Shown here: piece after piece, positions 25,111-35,886 of the stretch
How the letters are laid out: each line of letters starts with the position of its first letter
How positions within the stretch are numbered: position 1 is the stretch's first letter
Assembly: GCA_963791225.1 (NCBI GenBank)
Contig: CAWBRV010000003.1
Location: forward strand, 1 to 64,000
Direction: 5' to 3'
DNA length: 64,000 nt
DNA from: PALSA-612 sp963791225
GTDB taxonomy: Bacteria > Actinomycetota > Thermoleophilia > Gaiellales > Gaiellaceae
Position numbers and translations under genes: made by a program
Notes under the pieces: generated by a model
Told to the model about the DNA's origin: nothing
Database searches by the model: none
The model's input: the letters and a program-made list of their open reading frames with translations, nothing else

Positions 25111-26629
25111 TCAGTAGCGGGGATCGCGCCACTCGTCTAAAGAGTTAAGGAGTTCGCGAGCGCGCGCTAAGTCGCCGGCCGCAGCCACCTCGGCCGCGAG
25201 TGTTTCGTAGAAGTCGGCTCGAATCTGAGCATAATCCCGTGCGATCTCGGCCGCAGAGATGACCACGACCTCCTCCTCTTCGTGCTGCAGCAAGTAATCG
25301 CGCCACTTGTCCGTCAGAACGCCTACCGCCATGGCGAGGGCAACAGCTAGGTCGATCCGGTCGGAGCTCTTGGACTTCGTCAGGCGATCTGCGCCGGCCC
25401 GGGCCGTGAACCGCGCCCGCGCGACGTGCTCTCGGAGCGCTGCGCAAGGGAAGAGCCGCAGGCGTTTTTCGTGCATGGCCTCGAGGAGCGCGGACGTGTA
25501 GCGAGCCATCGTCCCACCCCGGAGGCCGGCCGCCTGTGAGACGGGCATCATCGGAAGCCCGGCGTCCAACCCCTCCAGCACGAGGCCGTGAATCTGCGAT
25601 GGGTCATAGCCGACGACTCCAATCCGGAAACGACCTGCGAGGTCGAGAAGCTCAGCCAGAACCTCTCGGTGGTCGATCGTGCCGCCGGGAGGGGGCCTCC
25701 ACTCCCGTGCATAGACCAGGTTCCAGTCCTCGTCGACTCCAACCAAGGCCATCGAGTCGCGGCTGACGGCGCCATCCAGAGCCAGCACGATCGGCCTGGT
25801 CGGGTCTGCGTAGGGTGCCTGGTAGTCCGCGACGACGCACGCATCGAAGACGTCGAGCGGGAACGCTTCATCTTCGCTTGTGTATTCGCCCAGCCACTCT
25901 CGCGCAAATTGACGCGGGTTGCGGGCGCGATAACGCTCAGCCTCGGCCGCGAGGTCTGGACGCGCCTCGATCGTCGGCAAATGCAGCGCAGCCATGTCGC
26001 TGAACTGCACTGAAGCCGCTTGCCGCTCGAGCTCGTGGAACGCGCCCGCTGCGTCGAGCGGCGTCGAGATGACCACCATGAGCCCAAGCGGTCCGAATTG
26101 CGCGAGCGGAGGCGTCAGTGCGTCGAGCGCTGCGTGAAGTGATGAGTTGCCGACGCTGTCAACGAAGTGAGCACCTTCGTCGAGCACGACGAGCCCGTTG
26201 GCTCGGCCGCGATTCGCTCGGGCCGAACACGGCACGGCCTCGATGATGCAACCGGTCGCCAGCGTGATGCTGCTGGCCGTCTCCGCAGTGATCTGTTCTT
26301 CGAGCATGGGCGACGCCCGCAGGAAGCGCCCCGCGAACCCGAGGAGCACGCCCGCCTGATCCTTCGAAGTCGCCATGAGAGTGATCACGAACTCTTCGCC
26401 TGGCATGACGTATTCGCGGAATCGCGGCGCGAGGACCGTGCCTGCCCACGCAGCGAGCAGCCCGGCACACGCCGTCATACCGACGCGCCGGCCTTTCCTA
26501 ACGACGGACAATCCGCAGTTGCTCGAAGTTCTCGTCGACGAGCGTGATGAAGCGCTCCTGCCCAGGATGGAGCTCGAGTCCGACGATCTCCGTTGCGAAG
26601 TATCTGAACGTCTCGCGTCCGGCGATCAA
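25111..26629 (-). pseudogene. terL: Phage terminase large subunit, one frame break
   Basis: DNA-packaging motor. The gene probably starts at TTG 26629, overlapping the terS stop as TTGA: GRETFRYFATEIVGLELHPG then QERFITLVDENFEQLR, the adenine-binding N-terminus. A one-base break near 26507 leads into the 466-residue main frame: RKGRRVGMTACAGLLAAW in the Walker A place (Met where Lys is usual), LVVLDEGAHF as Walker B, and STPLDAAG as the coupling motif. The nuclease half has LALDGAVSRDSMALVGVDED (first Asp) and KSKSSDRIDLAVALAMAV (last Asp). The full length is natural for the family. The Lys loss and the frame break suggest an inactive relic, or a deviant P-loop as some terminases have. Confidence 0.8.
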
Positions 26630-27060
26630 CGTTCCTCGTCCTCGCCACGAAGGTGCCGAGCAAGCTGCGTGGTCGGCTGGCGCACCTCGGGGAGAGCGGC
26701 CAGTTCTCTTCGACCACGACGAGTGATTCCCAGTTCACGGGCGCGTGCGAGATACGACTCCCACGCCTTCCGAGCCTCGAGAAGCGCCGGCGTGATCTTG
26801 CCGCTAGCCGAGATCCCGCCGTCGGCGCGACCGACCACCCAGTCCGAGAGGCGCTCCGCCGTAACGTAGAGCTCGGCCAGCGCTCGCAGATTCGCCAGGG
26901 GCTCATCCGGATGCTGTGTTACAAGTTCGCCAAGAACCTCAGCGACACGCGGAGCCTTGATCGATTCCGAGTGCGCGCCGTGCTTCACCGCGTTTGTGTT
27001 CCGCGGATGTGCTGCCGCGAGGTTCGCCGGTGTCCCGTGCCGATTCACGAGCAGGACCAC
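26626..27060 (-). CDS. terS: Phage terminase small subunit-like protein
   Basis: 144 residues, GTG start at 27060 (GTG 27048 also possible). It has the small-terminase hallmark RNTNAVKHGAHSESI near residue 20, then predicted helices (LANLRALAELYVTAERLSDW; LLEARKAWESYLARARELGI). It binds phage DNA ends and loads the large subunit. Same strand as terL and overlapping it by 4 bp. Confidence 0.65.
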   Translation of the reverse strand: MVLLVNRHGTPANLAAAHPRNTNAVKHGAHSESIKAPRVAEVLGELVTQHPDEPLANLRALAELYVTAERLSDWVVGRADGGISASGKITPALLEARKAWESYLARARELGITRRGRRELAALPEVRQPTTQLARHLRGEDEER

Positions 27061-27118
27061 TTATCAAACGGGGTCAGACGGAGCGACGCGCGATGGCTAT
27101 GAGGAGCTGCCGGAACGG

Positions 27119-27322
27119 TCACTTCCTCGGACGGCCAGCGGACAGAGGCAGGGTCTTCTTCGCCCACTTCTCAACATCGCGGCGACGCCATACGGAGCCG
27201 GACGCCAGGCGCCCGATCGGGTTCGGGAAGTCGGGGCGTTTTGTGTAGCGCAGAGCCGTCGTCTTGCTGACGCCGCAGAGGCCAGCTACTTCGGCGAGAC
27301 CGGCGAGTTCCTCGAGGGGCAC
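27119..27322 (-). CDS. AlpA/MerR-like helix-turn-helix regulator (excisionase type)
   Basis: 67 residues: LAEVAGLCGVSKTTALRYTK then RPDFPNPIGRLASGSVWRRR and DVEKWAKKTLP. This is the winged-helix layout of AlpA-type regulators and excisionases (V...LGVS......R..FP.P......WR..DVE.W). It is divergent from the integrase (start 27371, 48 bp away), the usual position for a recombination directionality factor. Confidence 0.75.
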   Translation of the reverse strand: MPLEELAGLAEVAGLCGVSKTTALRYTKRPDFPNPIGRLASGSVWRRRDVEKWAKKTLPLSAGRPRK

Positions 27323-27370
27323 CCCGAGAACCGTAAGGCGTCAACGAGAAAAGGGAAAGCCATATATGGT

Positions 27371-28501
27371 GTGTATGTGTTTACGGGACGGTCGGATCTT
27401 CGAAGAGCCTTCGACAGTTACCTGGAGCGGATGGGCAGAAGCGCGGCGACGCGCAGCGTGTACCTGCAAGCACTCGAAGACCTTGCCGCGGCCCATGCAA
27501 ACGTTCCGATCACAGCTCTGTCGGCGGCAGCCATCGACACGTACCTCGCACGATGGCGCGCCGGCTTCGTCGCACGATACGGACGCATGCCATCTCCCGC
27601 GACGTACCGGAACCGAGTCAACGCCCTCCGCGCCCTCTACCTCTGGCTAGAGCGGTTCGACCTCCTGAGAGACGAGCAAGGAACACCGATCCCGAACCCG
27701 ATGCGCCAAGTGGTCACGCCTCGGGTCGAACAGAGACGGAACGACTGGCTGCGGCCGGTCGAGGACGCAGCGCTCATGAACTGCCCCGCGACACCAACAG
27801 AGCGCATCATCGTTGCGCTACTCAGGTGGACCGGCATGCGCGTCGGCGAAGCGACGTCACTTCTGAACGGCGACATCGACCTCACCCCGGGTTGCGAATC
27901 GATCCTCGTCCGGCGCAGCAAGACCGAGGCAGGCCTCCGGCAGATCCCGATCCTCCCAGTGCTGGAGACGGAAGTTAGGCGCTGGCTCGACCGCGGCCCA
28001 GGCGCGCCGTCACCACTCGAGCCATTCCTCGCCGGTCGAGGCGGCCGCCCACTACCAGCCTCGTACGTATGGCGACTCGTGAAGCGCGTCGCGTTCAGAG
28101 CCGGTGTTCGCCCAAGACACTGCACGTGCGGCGTCGAGACCGGTCCCCGACATTCGCGAGGGTGCCCGAGGACAGTGAGCGGCGAAAACCTCTCGGCCGT
28201 GACGCCGCACACGCTGCGTCGAACATTCGGTTCAGACCTCCTCAATCGCGGTCTCCGACTGGAAGTCGTGAGCCGTTTGCTCGGCCACGCTTCGACCACA
28301 GTGACGGAACATTGCTACGCGGAGCTCCTTGACTCCACGACGCGGCGCGAGTTCCTCGCAGTGAGCGCCGTCGGGCCGCAACACCGGGAGCGCGCGGATC
28401 GACCGGCGGGGCCTTCAGGCACGAGCGCTGTGACGCCGGAGTTGCATCGCGACAGTGAGCTTGTAACGAAGCTCCGTGCCTCGCTCGATGCACGCGCCTA
28501 A
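27371..28501 (+). CDS. int: Tyrosine recombinase (integrase)
   Basis: About 376 residues. The core starts near GTG 27371; the open frame extends further 5' but overlaps the divergent regulator. The SAM-like core-binding domain (SYLERMGRSAATRSVYLQAL; YRNRVNALRALYLWLERF) is followed by the catalytic domain with the first Arg in WTGMRVGEATSLL, Lys in RRSKTEAGLRQIPI, H-x-x-R in VTPHTLRRTFG, His in RLLGHASTT and the nucleophile Tyr in EHCYAELL. All catalytic residues are present. An insertion with CTCGVETGPRHSRGC sits before HxxR and looks like a small metal-binding loop. tRNA-like attachment traces lie just downstream (28579-28622, 28777-28824). Confidence 0.9.
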   Translation: MYVFTGRSDLRRAFDSYLERMGRSAATRSVYLQALEDLAAAHANVPITALSAAAIDTYLARWRAGFVARYGRMPSPATYRNRVNALRALYLWLERFDLLRDEQGTPIPNPMRQVVTPRVEQRRNDWLRPVEDAALMNCPATPTERIIVALLRWTGMRVGEATSLLNGDIDLTPGCESILVRRSKTEAGLRQIPILPVLETEVRRWLDRGPGAPSPLEPFLAGRGGRPLPASYVWRLVKRVAFRAGVRPRHCTCGVETGPRHSRGCPRTVSGENLSAVTPHTLRRTFGSDLLNRGLRLEVVSRLLGHASTTVTEHCYAELLDSTTRREFLAVSAVGPQHRERADRPAGPSGTSAVTPELHRDSELVTKLRASLDARA

Positions 28502-28578
28502 GGCAATCGCCGGCGCGGAGCGCAAGTTAATAGAGCAATCCGTGCATGGTCGTATTTGGCTCAACCAGCGGGTTGAAT

Positions 28579-28622
28579 CGGCGTTTTCAAAACCGCTGCT
28601 CTATCCACTGAGCTACGGGGGC
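28579..28622 (-). repeat. tRNA-like 5' half (acceptor, D arm, anticodon arm)
   Basis: On the minus strand: GCCCCCG acceptor strand, TAGCTCAGTGGATAGAGCA D arm, then GCGGTTTTGAAAAC anticodon region. No T arm follows, and the anticodon stem is one base out of register, so this is not a functional tRNA. The D arm resembles actinobacterial tRNA-Arg. It lies 78 bp after the integrase, where an attachment site is expected. Confidence 0.55.
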
Positions 28623-28776
28623 AATTTGTGTCATTTTGCAGGAGTTTCCCTGAAAAGGACGCCCGGCCAGTCTATCTCGCTGGCAGTCTGCTGCAGGAGG
28701 CATGTTCTATTCACTGACGGGCCTGAACCCATCGACACGAGCCCGCACAAATTCCAGGCGGCGAACCGAAGGACCA

Positions 28777-28824
28777 CCCGCTTCACACGCGGGAGGTCGC
28801 TGGTTCGATCCCAGCCGCGCCCAT
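28777..28824 (+). repeat. tRNA-Val(CAC) 3' half, att-like copy C
   Basis: Identical to copy A from the anticodon stem CCCGC to the end CGCGCCCAT (48 bp), then the flanks differ. There is no 5' tRNA half upstream. Confidence 0.75.
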
Positions 28825-29286
28825 TCACACCCCGCATGACAAGCAGATCTTGCTCAACCATGCGGTGCGAGGGGTGCGATAGGTGCGAGGAAGTGCGAGG
28901 TGGTGCCCCCCTCGGTGCCCCCCTCGAACCGTCCACCCCTCGAGGGTCCCATCGCGCGAGCGGCTCCCGGAGGCTTCGGCACAAACGCGATCAACCCGTT
29001 CACCCTCCTCCCCCGACCCCTCACGTGTGCGGGCGAGAAGGCGTGCATGCTTCGGTCGACCTTCCTCGAACGGGTGGCACGACCCGCCATCGGGGTTCCC
29101 CCACATCCCCGATCAGTAGCTCCCGCGGAACACGCCGCTCTCCCCGCCCTTATGCCCGCCCAGCCGGTGTCCGTCGATACCGGGGCACACGCGGCGGCTT
29201 GCTGACAAGCCCTCGCGGCACAAGCCGCGCGCTGGTAGCTGTCGGGGCGCACCGCCGGGCGGGCTGTGTGGCCGTGCCTTCGGGCG
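28825..29286. other. Non-coding stretch with repeat debris
   Basis: Holds a double GGTGCCCCCCTC word (28904-28925; a similar pair is near 44692-44711) and repeat S copy 2 at 29017-29061. No coding pattern seen on either strand. Confidence 0.5.
29017..29061. repeat. Dispersed intergenic repeat S, copy 2 (short)
   Basis: Shares the 5' part of the family: CCCCTCACG, then GTGTGCGGGCGAGAAGGCGT and GCATGCTTCGGTCGACC. The same words occur at 35887-35940. Confidence 0.55.
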
Positions 29287-29409
29287 CTAGGCGGCTGCCT
29301 GTTCGCGCGTCTCGGGCGTCGGCGCGTCCTCGGTTGCGTCCGACTGCCCGAAGCTCAGGAACCGCCTGGCCAGGAGCGCGGCGCCGCCGATGATCACTGC
29401 CTTCTTCAT
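29287..29409 (-). CDS. 40-residue micro-protein with strong ribosome site
   Basis: ATG 29409 is preceded by AAAGGAGGTGTGACCC, a near-perfect Shine-Dalgarno. Reads MKKAVIIGGAALLARRFLSF then GQSDATEDAPTPETREQAAA and TAG. A short hydrophobic N-terminus with two Arg, then an acidic tail. Function unknown. The ribosome site makes translation very likely. Confidence 0.6.
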   Translation of the reverse strand: MKKAVIIGGAALLARRFLSFGQSDATEDAPTPETREQAAA

Positions 29410-29781
29410 GGGTCACACCTCCTTTGGGAGTCCACCGGTGAGGCTGAGGATCCCGCGCATGCACCGGTGCGGGAAGTCGGGCGGTCTTGCCGAACATGCA
29501 CCCTGGAACATTCGCGCAGGTTCTGCACGCGCGCCGTTGTGCGCCCTCCGGTGCCCCGTTGTCGCCCACCGGGCGCTCGGCCTGTCCATAGGCCCGCCTC
29601 GGAAGAGTCCGCGGACACGTGGGCGGACGCGGCCCGGGGGCGGCGGAAGGGGCGTAGCTCGATGAGCGGGTTAGTCCGGAGGCTCGGGCAGCCGCCGTCG
29701 ATGACCTGGACACCGTGCTCGCGCCCGATAATCCGAGCAGATCCTGACGCAGGGGGGTGCCGCGAGAGCGAGGCTGTGCCC
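29410..29781. other. Gap without recognisable gene
   Basis: Open frames exist on both strands but none shows a domain, signal peptide or good start. Confidence 0.4.
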
Positions 29782-29850
29782 ATGTCTGCTGCGATCACGG
29801 GCAAGTACCTGAGGGTGACGAGCTTCAAGCGGGACGGGGTTGCGACGCCG
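29782..29850 (+). pseudogene. 5' fragment of an F420/FMN (PPOX-class) split-barrel protein
   Basis: ATG 29782 reads MSAAITGKYLRVTSFKRDGV then ATP, the start of PPOX-class F420-dependent proteins (GKYL.VTSFKRDG..VATPVW). The similarity ends after 23 residues, where the frame turns into unrelated sequence. The DDN-type nitroreductase 240 bp further on is a separate gene. Confidence 0.5.
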
Positions 29851-30093
29851 GCCGCCCGCCACGCCCAGTGCCCGCCGTGGCGGTGGCATCCACTGAACCC
29901 GGACTGCCGCGACCTACGGACAGGGTCCGTTGGAGCGGCTAGCTAGGCGGTCGCCGACCACTTCCGCGCATCGGCTGTGCCACCGCCCCTCAAGCTGAAC
30001 GCTGCGGTGACGGAGATCGCACAACGGCAGGGTCGAGCTGCCATGGTCCTTCGGCTAGGGTCGTGTGAGAGCCGTCAATGGAGGAGGAGCGCG

Positions 30094-30564
30094 ATGTCCG
30101 GCCCATCACCGAAGAAGCCACGACTTCCTCCCCACTGGTTCATCCACCTGTTCTGGATCACCCACCGGCGCCTCTACCGCCTGAGCGGTGGCCGAGTGGG
30201 GTTGTGGCGGCCGAAGCCGGGCAAGTGGGGGGCGATGCGGCTGACGACGATCGGACGGCGGACGGGCCGGGAGCACCCGGTGATCGTCGGCTACTTTGAA
30301 GACGGCCCGAATTTCGTGACCCTGGCGATGAACGGCTGGGGTGAGGGCGAGCCGGCGTGGTGGTTGAACCTGCAGGCCCATCCCGGCGTCCGGGCCGACT
30401 TGGCCGATGGGCCTCGCCTGGTTAGCGGTCGCGCCGCCCGGGGCGAGGAGCGGGAGCGCCTGTGGGAGCGGTGGCGCGAGATCGATAAGAACCTCGACGC
30501 CTACGCCACCCGCCGCTCCATGGAGACAGCGGTGGTGGTCCTGGAGCCACGACCCGGGCCGTAG
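30094..30564 (+). CDS. DDN-type F420H2-dependent nitroreductase family protein
   Basis: 156 residues from ATG 30094 after GGAGGAG. It has the family core RLTTIGRRTGREHPVIVGYF then EDGPNFVTLAMNGWGEGEPA and WWLNLQAHPGVRADLADGPR, the split-barrel fold that binds deazaflavin F420 (GRRTGR...PV....G......VASNGG....P.W..NL.A.P). Members reduce quinones or nitro compounds with F420H2. The short length and the N-terminal PPHWFIHLFWITHRRLYRLS helix fit the DDN group. The open frame starts upstream at 29977, but the ribosome site favours 30094. Confidence 0.85.
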   Translation: MSGPSPKKPRLPPHWFIHLFWITHRRLYRLSGGRVGLWRPKPGKWGAMRLTTIGRRTGREHPVIVGYFEDGPNFVTLAMNGWGEGEPAWWLNLQAHPGVRADLADGPRLVSGRAARGEERERLWERWREIDKNLDAYATRRSMETAVVVLEPRPGP

Positions 30565-30790
30565 GCCCAGGCTGTGAACACCCGGGCGAGGAGTCCCCGA
30601 TCTGCCTACGGCGCAGGCAGGTGAGGGGGAGGGTGCCCGCGACCCTTGCCAGGCAGAAACGGCTTGAAACGGGGGCTTGGAGCGTGGCTGAGGAGTCCCC
30701 TTACTTGCCGCCGGCCGTGGCAGGTAAGGAGGGTGGTCGAGGCGGTCGCGAGGCGGAGTTCTTGCTCGTCCGGACAGGCCACGAGGGCGG

Positions 30791-30900
30791 TCAGAGGAGG
30801 TGTTGGAACACTTGCGCGTACTGTTCGAGGTGGCGGTCGCCGATGAACTCTTCGGTGACGCGGGCGCGGGAGGGGTTCGAGGGGCGGCCGCTGACGGGCG
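30791..30900 (-). pseudogene. GT4 glycosyltransferase C-terminal tail
   Basis: Minus frame ends RVTEEFIGDRHLEQYAQVFQ then HLL and TGA 30791. This is the usual last helix of trehalose-synthase-like GT4 enzymes (V...FL..RHL..Y..L...L). The rest is missing. It sits 78 bp downstream of the glycosidase operon, on the same strand. Confidence 0.45.
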
Positions 30901-30977
30901 ACTTGATGGATCGGATGTTCTGATGAGGTTCCCGGGCCGTCTGGACAATCCGTTCGGAGTCAACGGTCGGCTGCAGG

Positions 30978-33033
30978 CTACGACTCGACGGAGGCGCTGC
31001 CGTTCTCCACGCGCACGCGCCAGCGCCGCCCGAAGGCGGGGACGCAATCGAGCGCGAAGCCCTCGAGCCAGGCCGGGAGTGTGTCCGCGGTGACCCGCAG
31101 CGCGCGGGCTTCCGGGTCCGGCTCGAGCCCGAGCTGTGCGCGGAGCAGGAGCAGAGGGGTTCCGGCGGACCACGCCTGCGGCCGCGCGGACGTGGGCACG
31201 ACCCCCGGCGCCTCGTCCCGTCGCCGCTCGCCGCCGGCGAAGAGCTCCGGCAGCCGGTACTCGAAGAACGGCGCGCAGTCGAGGAGGGCGCGCACGACGC
31301 GCTCCGCCTCCTCACGTCGACCGGCCTGCGCGAGGCCGAGCGCAATGAGCGAGTTGTCATGGGGCCAGACGGTGCCGTTGTGGTACTCGAGCGGGTCGAA
31401 CGCGGGCTCGTCGGCGGCGAGCGTGCGGACCCCCCAGCCGGACCAGAGCGGTCCCGAGACGAGCTTCGCGGCAACCTCCGCAACGCGCTCCGCGGGAACG
31501 ATGCCGCTCCAGAGAAGATGGCCTATGTTGGATGCGAGCGCATCGACCGGGCGCTTGTCGGCGTCGAGGCCGAGCGCGTACCAGCCACGCTCCGGCAGCC
31601 AGAACGCCGCGTCGAACCGCTCGCGCAGGGTCGCCGCTTCGCCTTCGAGACGAACTGCCGTCGCCTCGTCACGCCAGACGCTCCGGGCGAGTTCTGCCAT
31701 GCGCAGCTTTGCGTCGTAGACGTACCCCTGCACCTCGACGGGTGCGATCGGCGCGCGTGCGAGCGAGCCGTCGTGGAAGACCATCGAGTTGTAGGAGTCC
31801 TTCCAGTTCTGGTTGTCGATGCCGTGGCTCGCGCGGCGCAGGTACTCGACGAAGCCGTCGCCGTCGCGGTCGCCGGAGGCGTCGATCCAGTCGAGCGCGC
31901 GGCGCGCCGCGTGCTCCAACTCGAGCGCAATCGCGTCGTCGCCGCTCCAGCGCCACTGCTCCGAGAGAAGGACGAGGAACAACGGCGTCGCGTCGACGGT
32001 GCCGTAGTAGCGGTCTTTCCAGATCCGGGCGGTCTTGCCGCGCCGCAGCTCGTGCACGATCTTCCCGGGCTCGGCGTCGCGCTCCGGATCGTCCGTCTCC
32101 GCCTGCGTCTCGGCGAGCGCGCGCAACGTGCCGGCGGCCGCGTCTGACCCGAGCAGCAGCTCCTGGAAGGCGGTGATCAACGCGTCACGCCCGAACAGCG
32201 TCATGAACCAGGGCAGCCCCGCCGCCGGCACCATGCCGCTCCGCGTCCAACGCAGCCGGAGCGCTGCCAGATCGGCGAGCGACTGCGCCCAGGTCCGCTC
32301 GAGCGTTGGTTCTGCGGGGGCGTGCAGCCGCGGCACCGAGCCCCACCAGGCGGCGAGCGACGCGTCCTGCTCGCGCCGATCGGCGCGCAGCCCGGCCTCG
32401 AACGCGTCAGCGTCGAGCTCCTGCGTCCCGTTCAGGAGCCACTGCACCGCGACGCCGAGCTGCCAGCGCTCGCCGGGCGCGAGTCGCAGCTGGTAGCGCG
32501 CCGCGCCTCCGTCCGCCTCGTCGGGCGCGGGCGACAGATGCACGAGAGTCCGCGCCGGGAAGCCCTGGTCCGCGAACTCGACAGTGCGCGCCTCCCTCCA
32601 GTGCTCGGGTCGCGACGCCGCCACCTCCGACGTGCCCGGCGCACCGAGCTCCTCGACGCGCTTGACCGCGAAGATGTCGGCGAAGTCCGATGCGAGCTCG
32701 AGCTCGAACACCGCCTCCACCTCGCGGTCGGACCGGTTCCAGACGGTGGCGGTCTCCTCGAGGCCGCGACCGACAAACAGCTCGCGGCGCACCGCGATCC
32801 CGGTCTCCCACTCCAGCTCGAAGACCCCCACGTGCGGCGCGCTCTGCTCGAAGCCGACCGGCACACCGCGGTCGCCGTCGATCGTCAGCACCGAGCGCGA
32901 CAGAAAGCGCGTATCGGCTGCGAAGAAGCCGGATGCTGCGGACACGCCGTCGACGGCACCACGCTCGTCGCAGACGACGAAGGTCGAGCCGTCGAGCAGC
33001 GTGAGCCGCGGGTGCTGGGATTGCAGCGCCGCC

Positions 33034-33041
<8 letters not shown>
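30978..33041 (-). CDS. Glycogen debranching-type glycosidase (amylo-alpha-1,6-glucosidase family)
   Basis: 687 residues from GTG 33041, which overlaps the stop of the ABC ATPase gene by 8 bp. The N-terminal beta domain (GDE_N_bis type: LTLLDGSTFVVCDERGAVDG, GFFAADTRFLSRSVLTIDGD) is followed by an (alpha/alpha)6 barrel with LPWFMTLFGRDALITAFQEL, VDATPLFLVLLSEQWRWSGD, GIDNQNWKDSYNSMVFHDG and NGTVWPHDNSLIALGLAQAG; acidic residues in the GRDAL, DATP and WKDS motifs are typical of the family. It hydrolyses alpha-glucosidic branches in the cytoplasm. It belongs to an operon with sugar ABC transporter genes, so imported oligosaccharides are the likely substrate. Confidence 0.85.
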
Positions 33042-34238
<1,197 letters not shown>

Positions 34239-34248
34239 GGCGAGTTCC

Positions 34249-35115
34249 TTATTCCTTCACCGCGCCCGAAGACGCGTTCATGATCTGGCGCTGGAAGACG
34301 AAGAAGAGGATCGCGACGGGGATCGTCATCAGCGTCGAAGCGGCAAGCTTCAGGGGATAGCGGTTTCCGGAGCCGAGCTGCCCGGAGGCGAGCTGCGCGA
34401 CTCCCTTCGTCAGCGTGTCGAGGCTTGCGCTCTGCGCCGAGACGATGAAGTGCGCGAGCTCGTTCCACGATCCCTGGAACGACAGGATGAAGAGCGTGAT
34501 GAGGGCGGGACGGGCCATCGGCAACACGATCGACCAGTAGATGCGGAAGAGGTTCGCCCCGTCGATCCGCGCCGACTCCTCGACGCTGATGGGGATCGAC
34601 TCGAAGAAGTTCTTCATGATGAACACGCCGGCCGCGTCGACGAGCAGCGGGATGATCATTCCGTAGTAGGTGTCGTAGATCCCGAGCTGCCGGATGATCA
34701 GGAACTTCGGGATCAGGAGCACGACGCCCGGCACCGCCAGCACCAGGACGACCGTCGTGAAGACCGCAGCGCGCCCGCGGAATCGAAGACGCGCGAGCGC
34801 ATAGCCGGCAAGGCTGTCGAGGAACACGCGGAGGAACGTGACGCTGAGAGTGACGATCACGGAGTTCTTCACCCACAGGAAGAAGTCCTGGTCCTTGAAG
34901 AGCTCGTGGAATGCGTCCGTGGTCGGCGGGCGCGGGACGAGGGCGAGCGGGTTGGCGGTCGCATTCGGCTCCGTCTTGAACGACGTGACGATCGCGATCA
35001 CGAAGGGAAAGATGTAGACGACCGCGAGCGAAAGCAGGAAGCTGTATGTCAGCACGCGTCCCACACTGCGCTGCCGCACCGCCTTCGCGTCGCTCGTTGC
35101 GTAGGAGGTGCTCAC
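34249..35115 (-). CDS. Sugar ABC transporter inner-membrane permease (MalG type)
   Basis: 288 residues from GTG 35115, overlapping the TGA of the upstream remnant as GTGA. Six predicted spans ([60 protein letters not shown]) and the EAA loop [20 protein letters not shown] that docks on the ATPase. One of two permeases expected for a CUT1 importer; its partner is only a tail here. Confidence 0.9.
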   Translation of the reverse strand: MSTSYATSDAKAVRQRSVGRVLTYSFLLSLAVVYIFPFVIAIVTSFKTEPNATANPLALVPRPPTTDAFHELFKDQDFFLWVKNSVIVTLSVTFLRVFLDSLAGYALARLRFRGRAAVFTTVVLVLAVPGVVLLIPKFLIIRQLGIYDTYYGMIIPLLVDAAGVFIMKNFFESIPISVEESARIDGANLFRIYWSIVLPMARPALITLFILSFQGSWNELAHFIVSAQSASLDTLTKGVAQLASGQLGSGNRYPLKLAASTLMTIPVAILFFVFQRQIMNASSGAVKE

Positions 35116-35262
35116 CGCGACCTACCGGGCGCGGCCGAGGCGACGCGCGACGCGTCCGGGTTGCCAACGTCCTGCGTCGGGCCGAAGCGGCGCCGTCGAG
35201 GAACGCGGTCCGGGTTGCGAGTGAGGAGCCGCGTGACGAGCGTGAAGAAGACGAACGGTACT
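35112..35262 (-). pseudogene. C-terminal tail of the partner permease (MalF type)
   Basis: Minus frame VPFVFFTLVTRLLTRNPDRV then PRRRRFGPTQDVGNPDASRV and stop TGA that overlaps the next gene's start. VPFVFFTL..R is the last span and tail of CUT1 first permeases, here with a long basic extension. Upstream of about 35262 the sequence switches to an ATPase fragment. Confidence 0.55.
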
Positions 35263-35269
35263 CTCCAGA

Positions 35270-35365
35270 TTGCGGGCATACGCGTCGCCGAAACTCATTC
35301 GCTGCCTGGATGGCGAGGCGGGTCTTTCCTGAGCCGCCGACGCCGGTGAGCACGAGCAGGCGCAC
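35270..35365 (-). pseudogene. STAND/AfsR-type ATPase P-loop fragment
   Basis: Minus frame VRLLVLTGVGGSGKTRLAIQ then AANEF is the Walker A segment of cyclase- or SARP-linked STAND ATPases (LLTLTG.GGSGKTRLALQ.A). It joins the permease tail with no gap, so the upstream half of the permease was lost in a recombination or deletion. Confidence 0.65.
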
Positions 35366-35416
35366 TGACTACCTGTCCCGACCGTTGATCTTGGGCACAG
35401 GCCCCCCCGTGGGTCA

Positions 35417-35836
35417 ATGACTTCTCGTGGCGCAAACTGGGCTGGGCGGACTGCTCGTTCCCTGGCGAGCGGCCGCATCTTGCACATCCTGCAGGGTCAA
35501 ACCGACGAAATCGAGAGCGCCATGTTCAGCCCTGACGGGAAGCTGGTCGTGACTGCCAGCGATGACCACACCGGACGGATCTGGGACGTCGCGAGCGGGG
35601 CCAGCATCTACACCCTGCAAGGCCATGACGAAGGAGTTCGCAGCGCCCGGTTCAGTCCCGACGGCAAGCTGGTCGTGACCGCCAGTTGGGATGGCTCGGC
35701 GCGGATCTGGGATGTCGCGACCGGACTCAGCCTTCGCATACTGCATGACCAAGCCCCGCAAGCTTGGAACCGCCCGTTCTGGGGCGCCGTCTTCAGCCCG
35801 GACAGCAAGCTCGTCCTCACACCAACGGAAGCTTGA
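35417..35836 (+). pseudogene. WD40-repeat fragment
   Basis: About two and a half blades: ILHILQGQTDEIESAMFSPD, GKLVVTASDDHTGRIWDVAS, then ASIYTLQGHDEGVRSARFSP, GKLVVTASWDGSARIWDVAT, and a partial third ending TPTEA. The GH...SPDG..V.TAS.D...RIWD pattern is clear. A WD40 propeller needs about seven blades and the N-terminal part lacks a credible start, so this is probably a piece of a STAND-WD40 regulator, possibly the same gene as the divergent P-loop fragment. Confidence 0.65.
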
Positions 35837-35886
35837 CCACGCAGCGCGACGCTAAGCGCCTCGAGCTGAATCACCCTGTCCCCGCC

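Noticed and set aside
26957..27370. Long N-terminal extension of the integrase
   Set aside because: It is antisense to the AlpA-like regulator and terS, and lacks core-binding-domain similarity; the integrase pattern begins after 27371.
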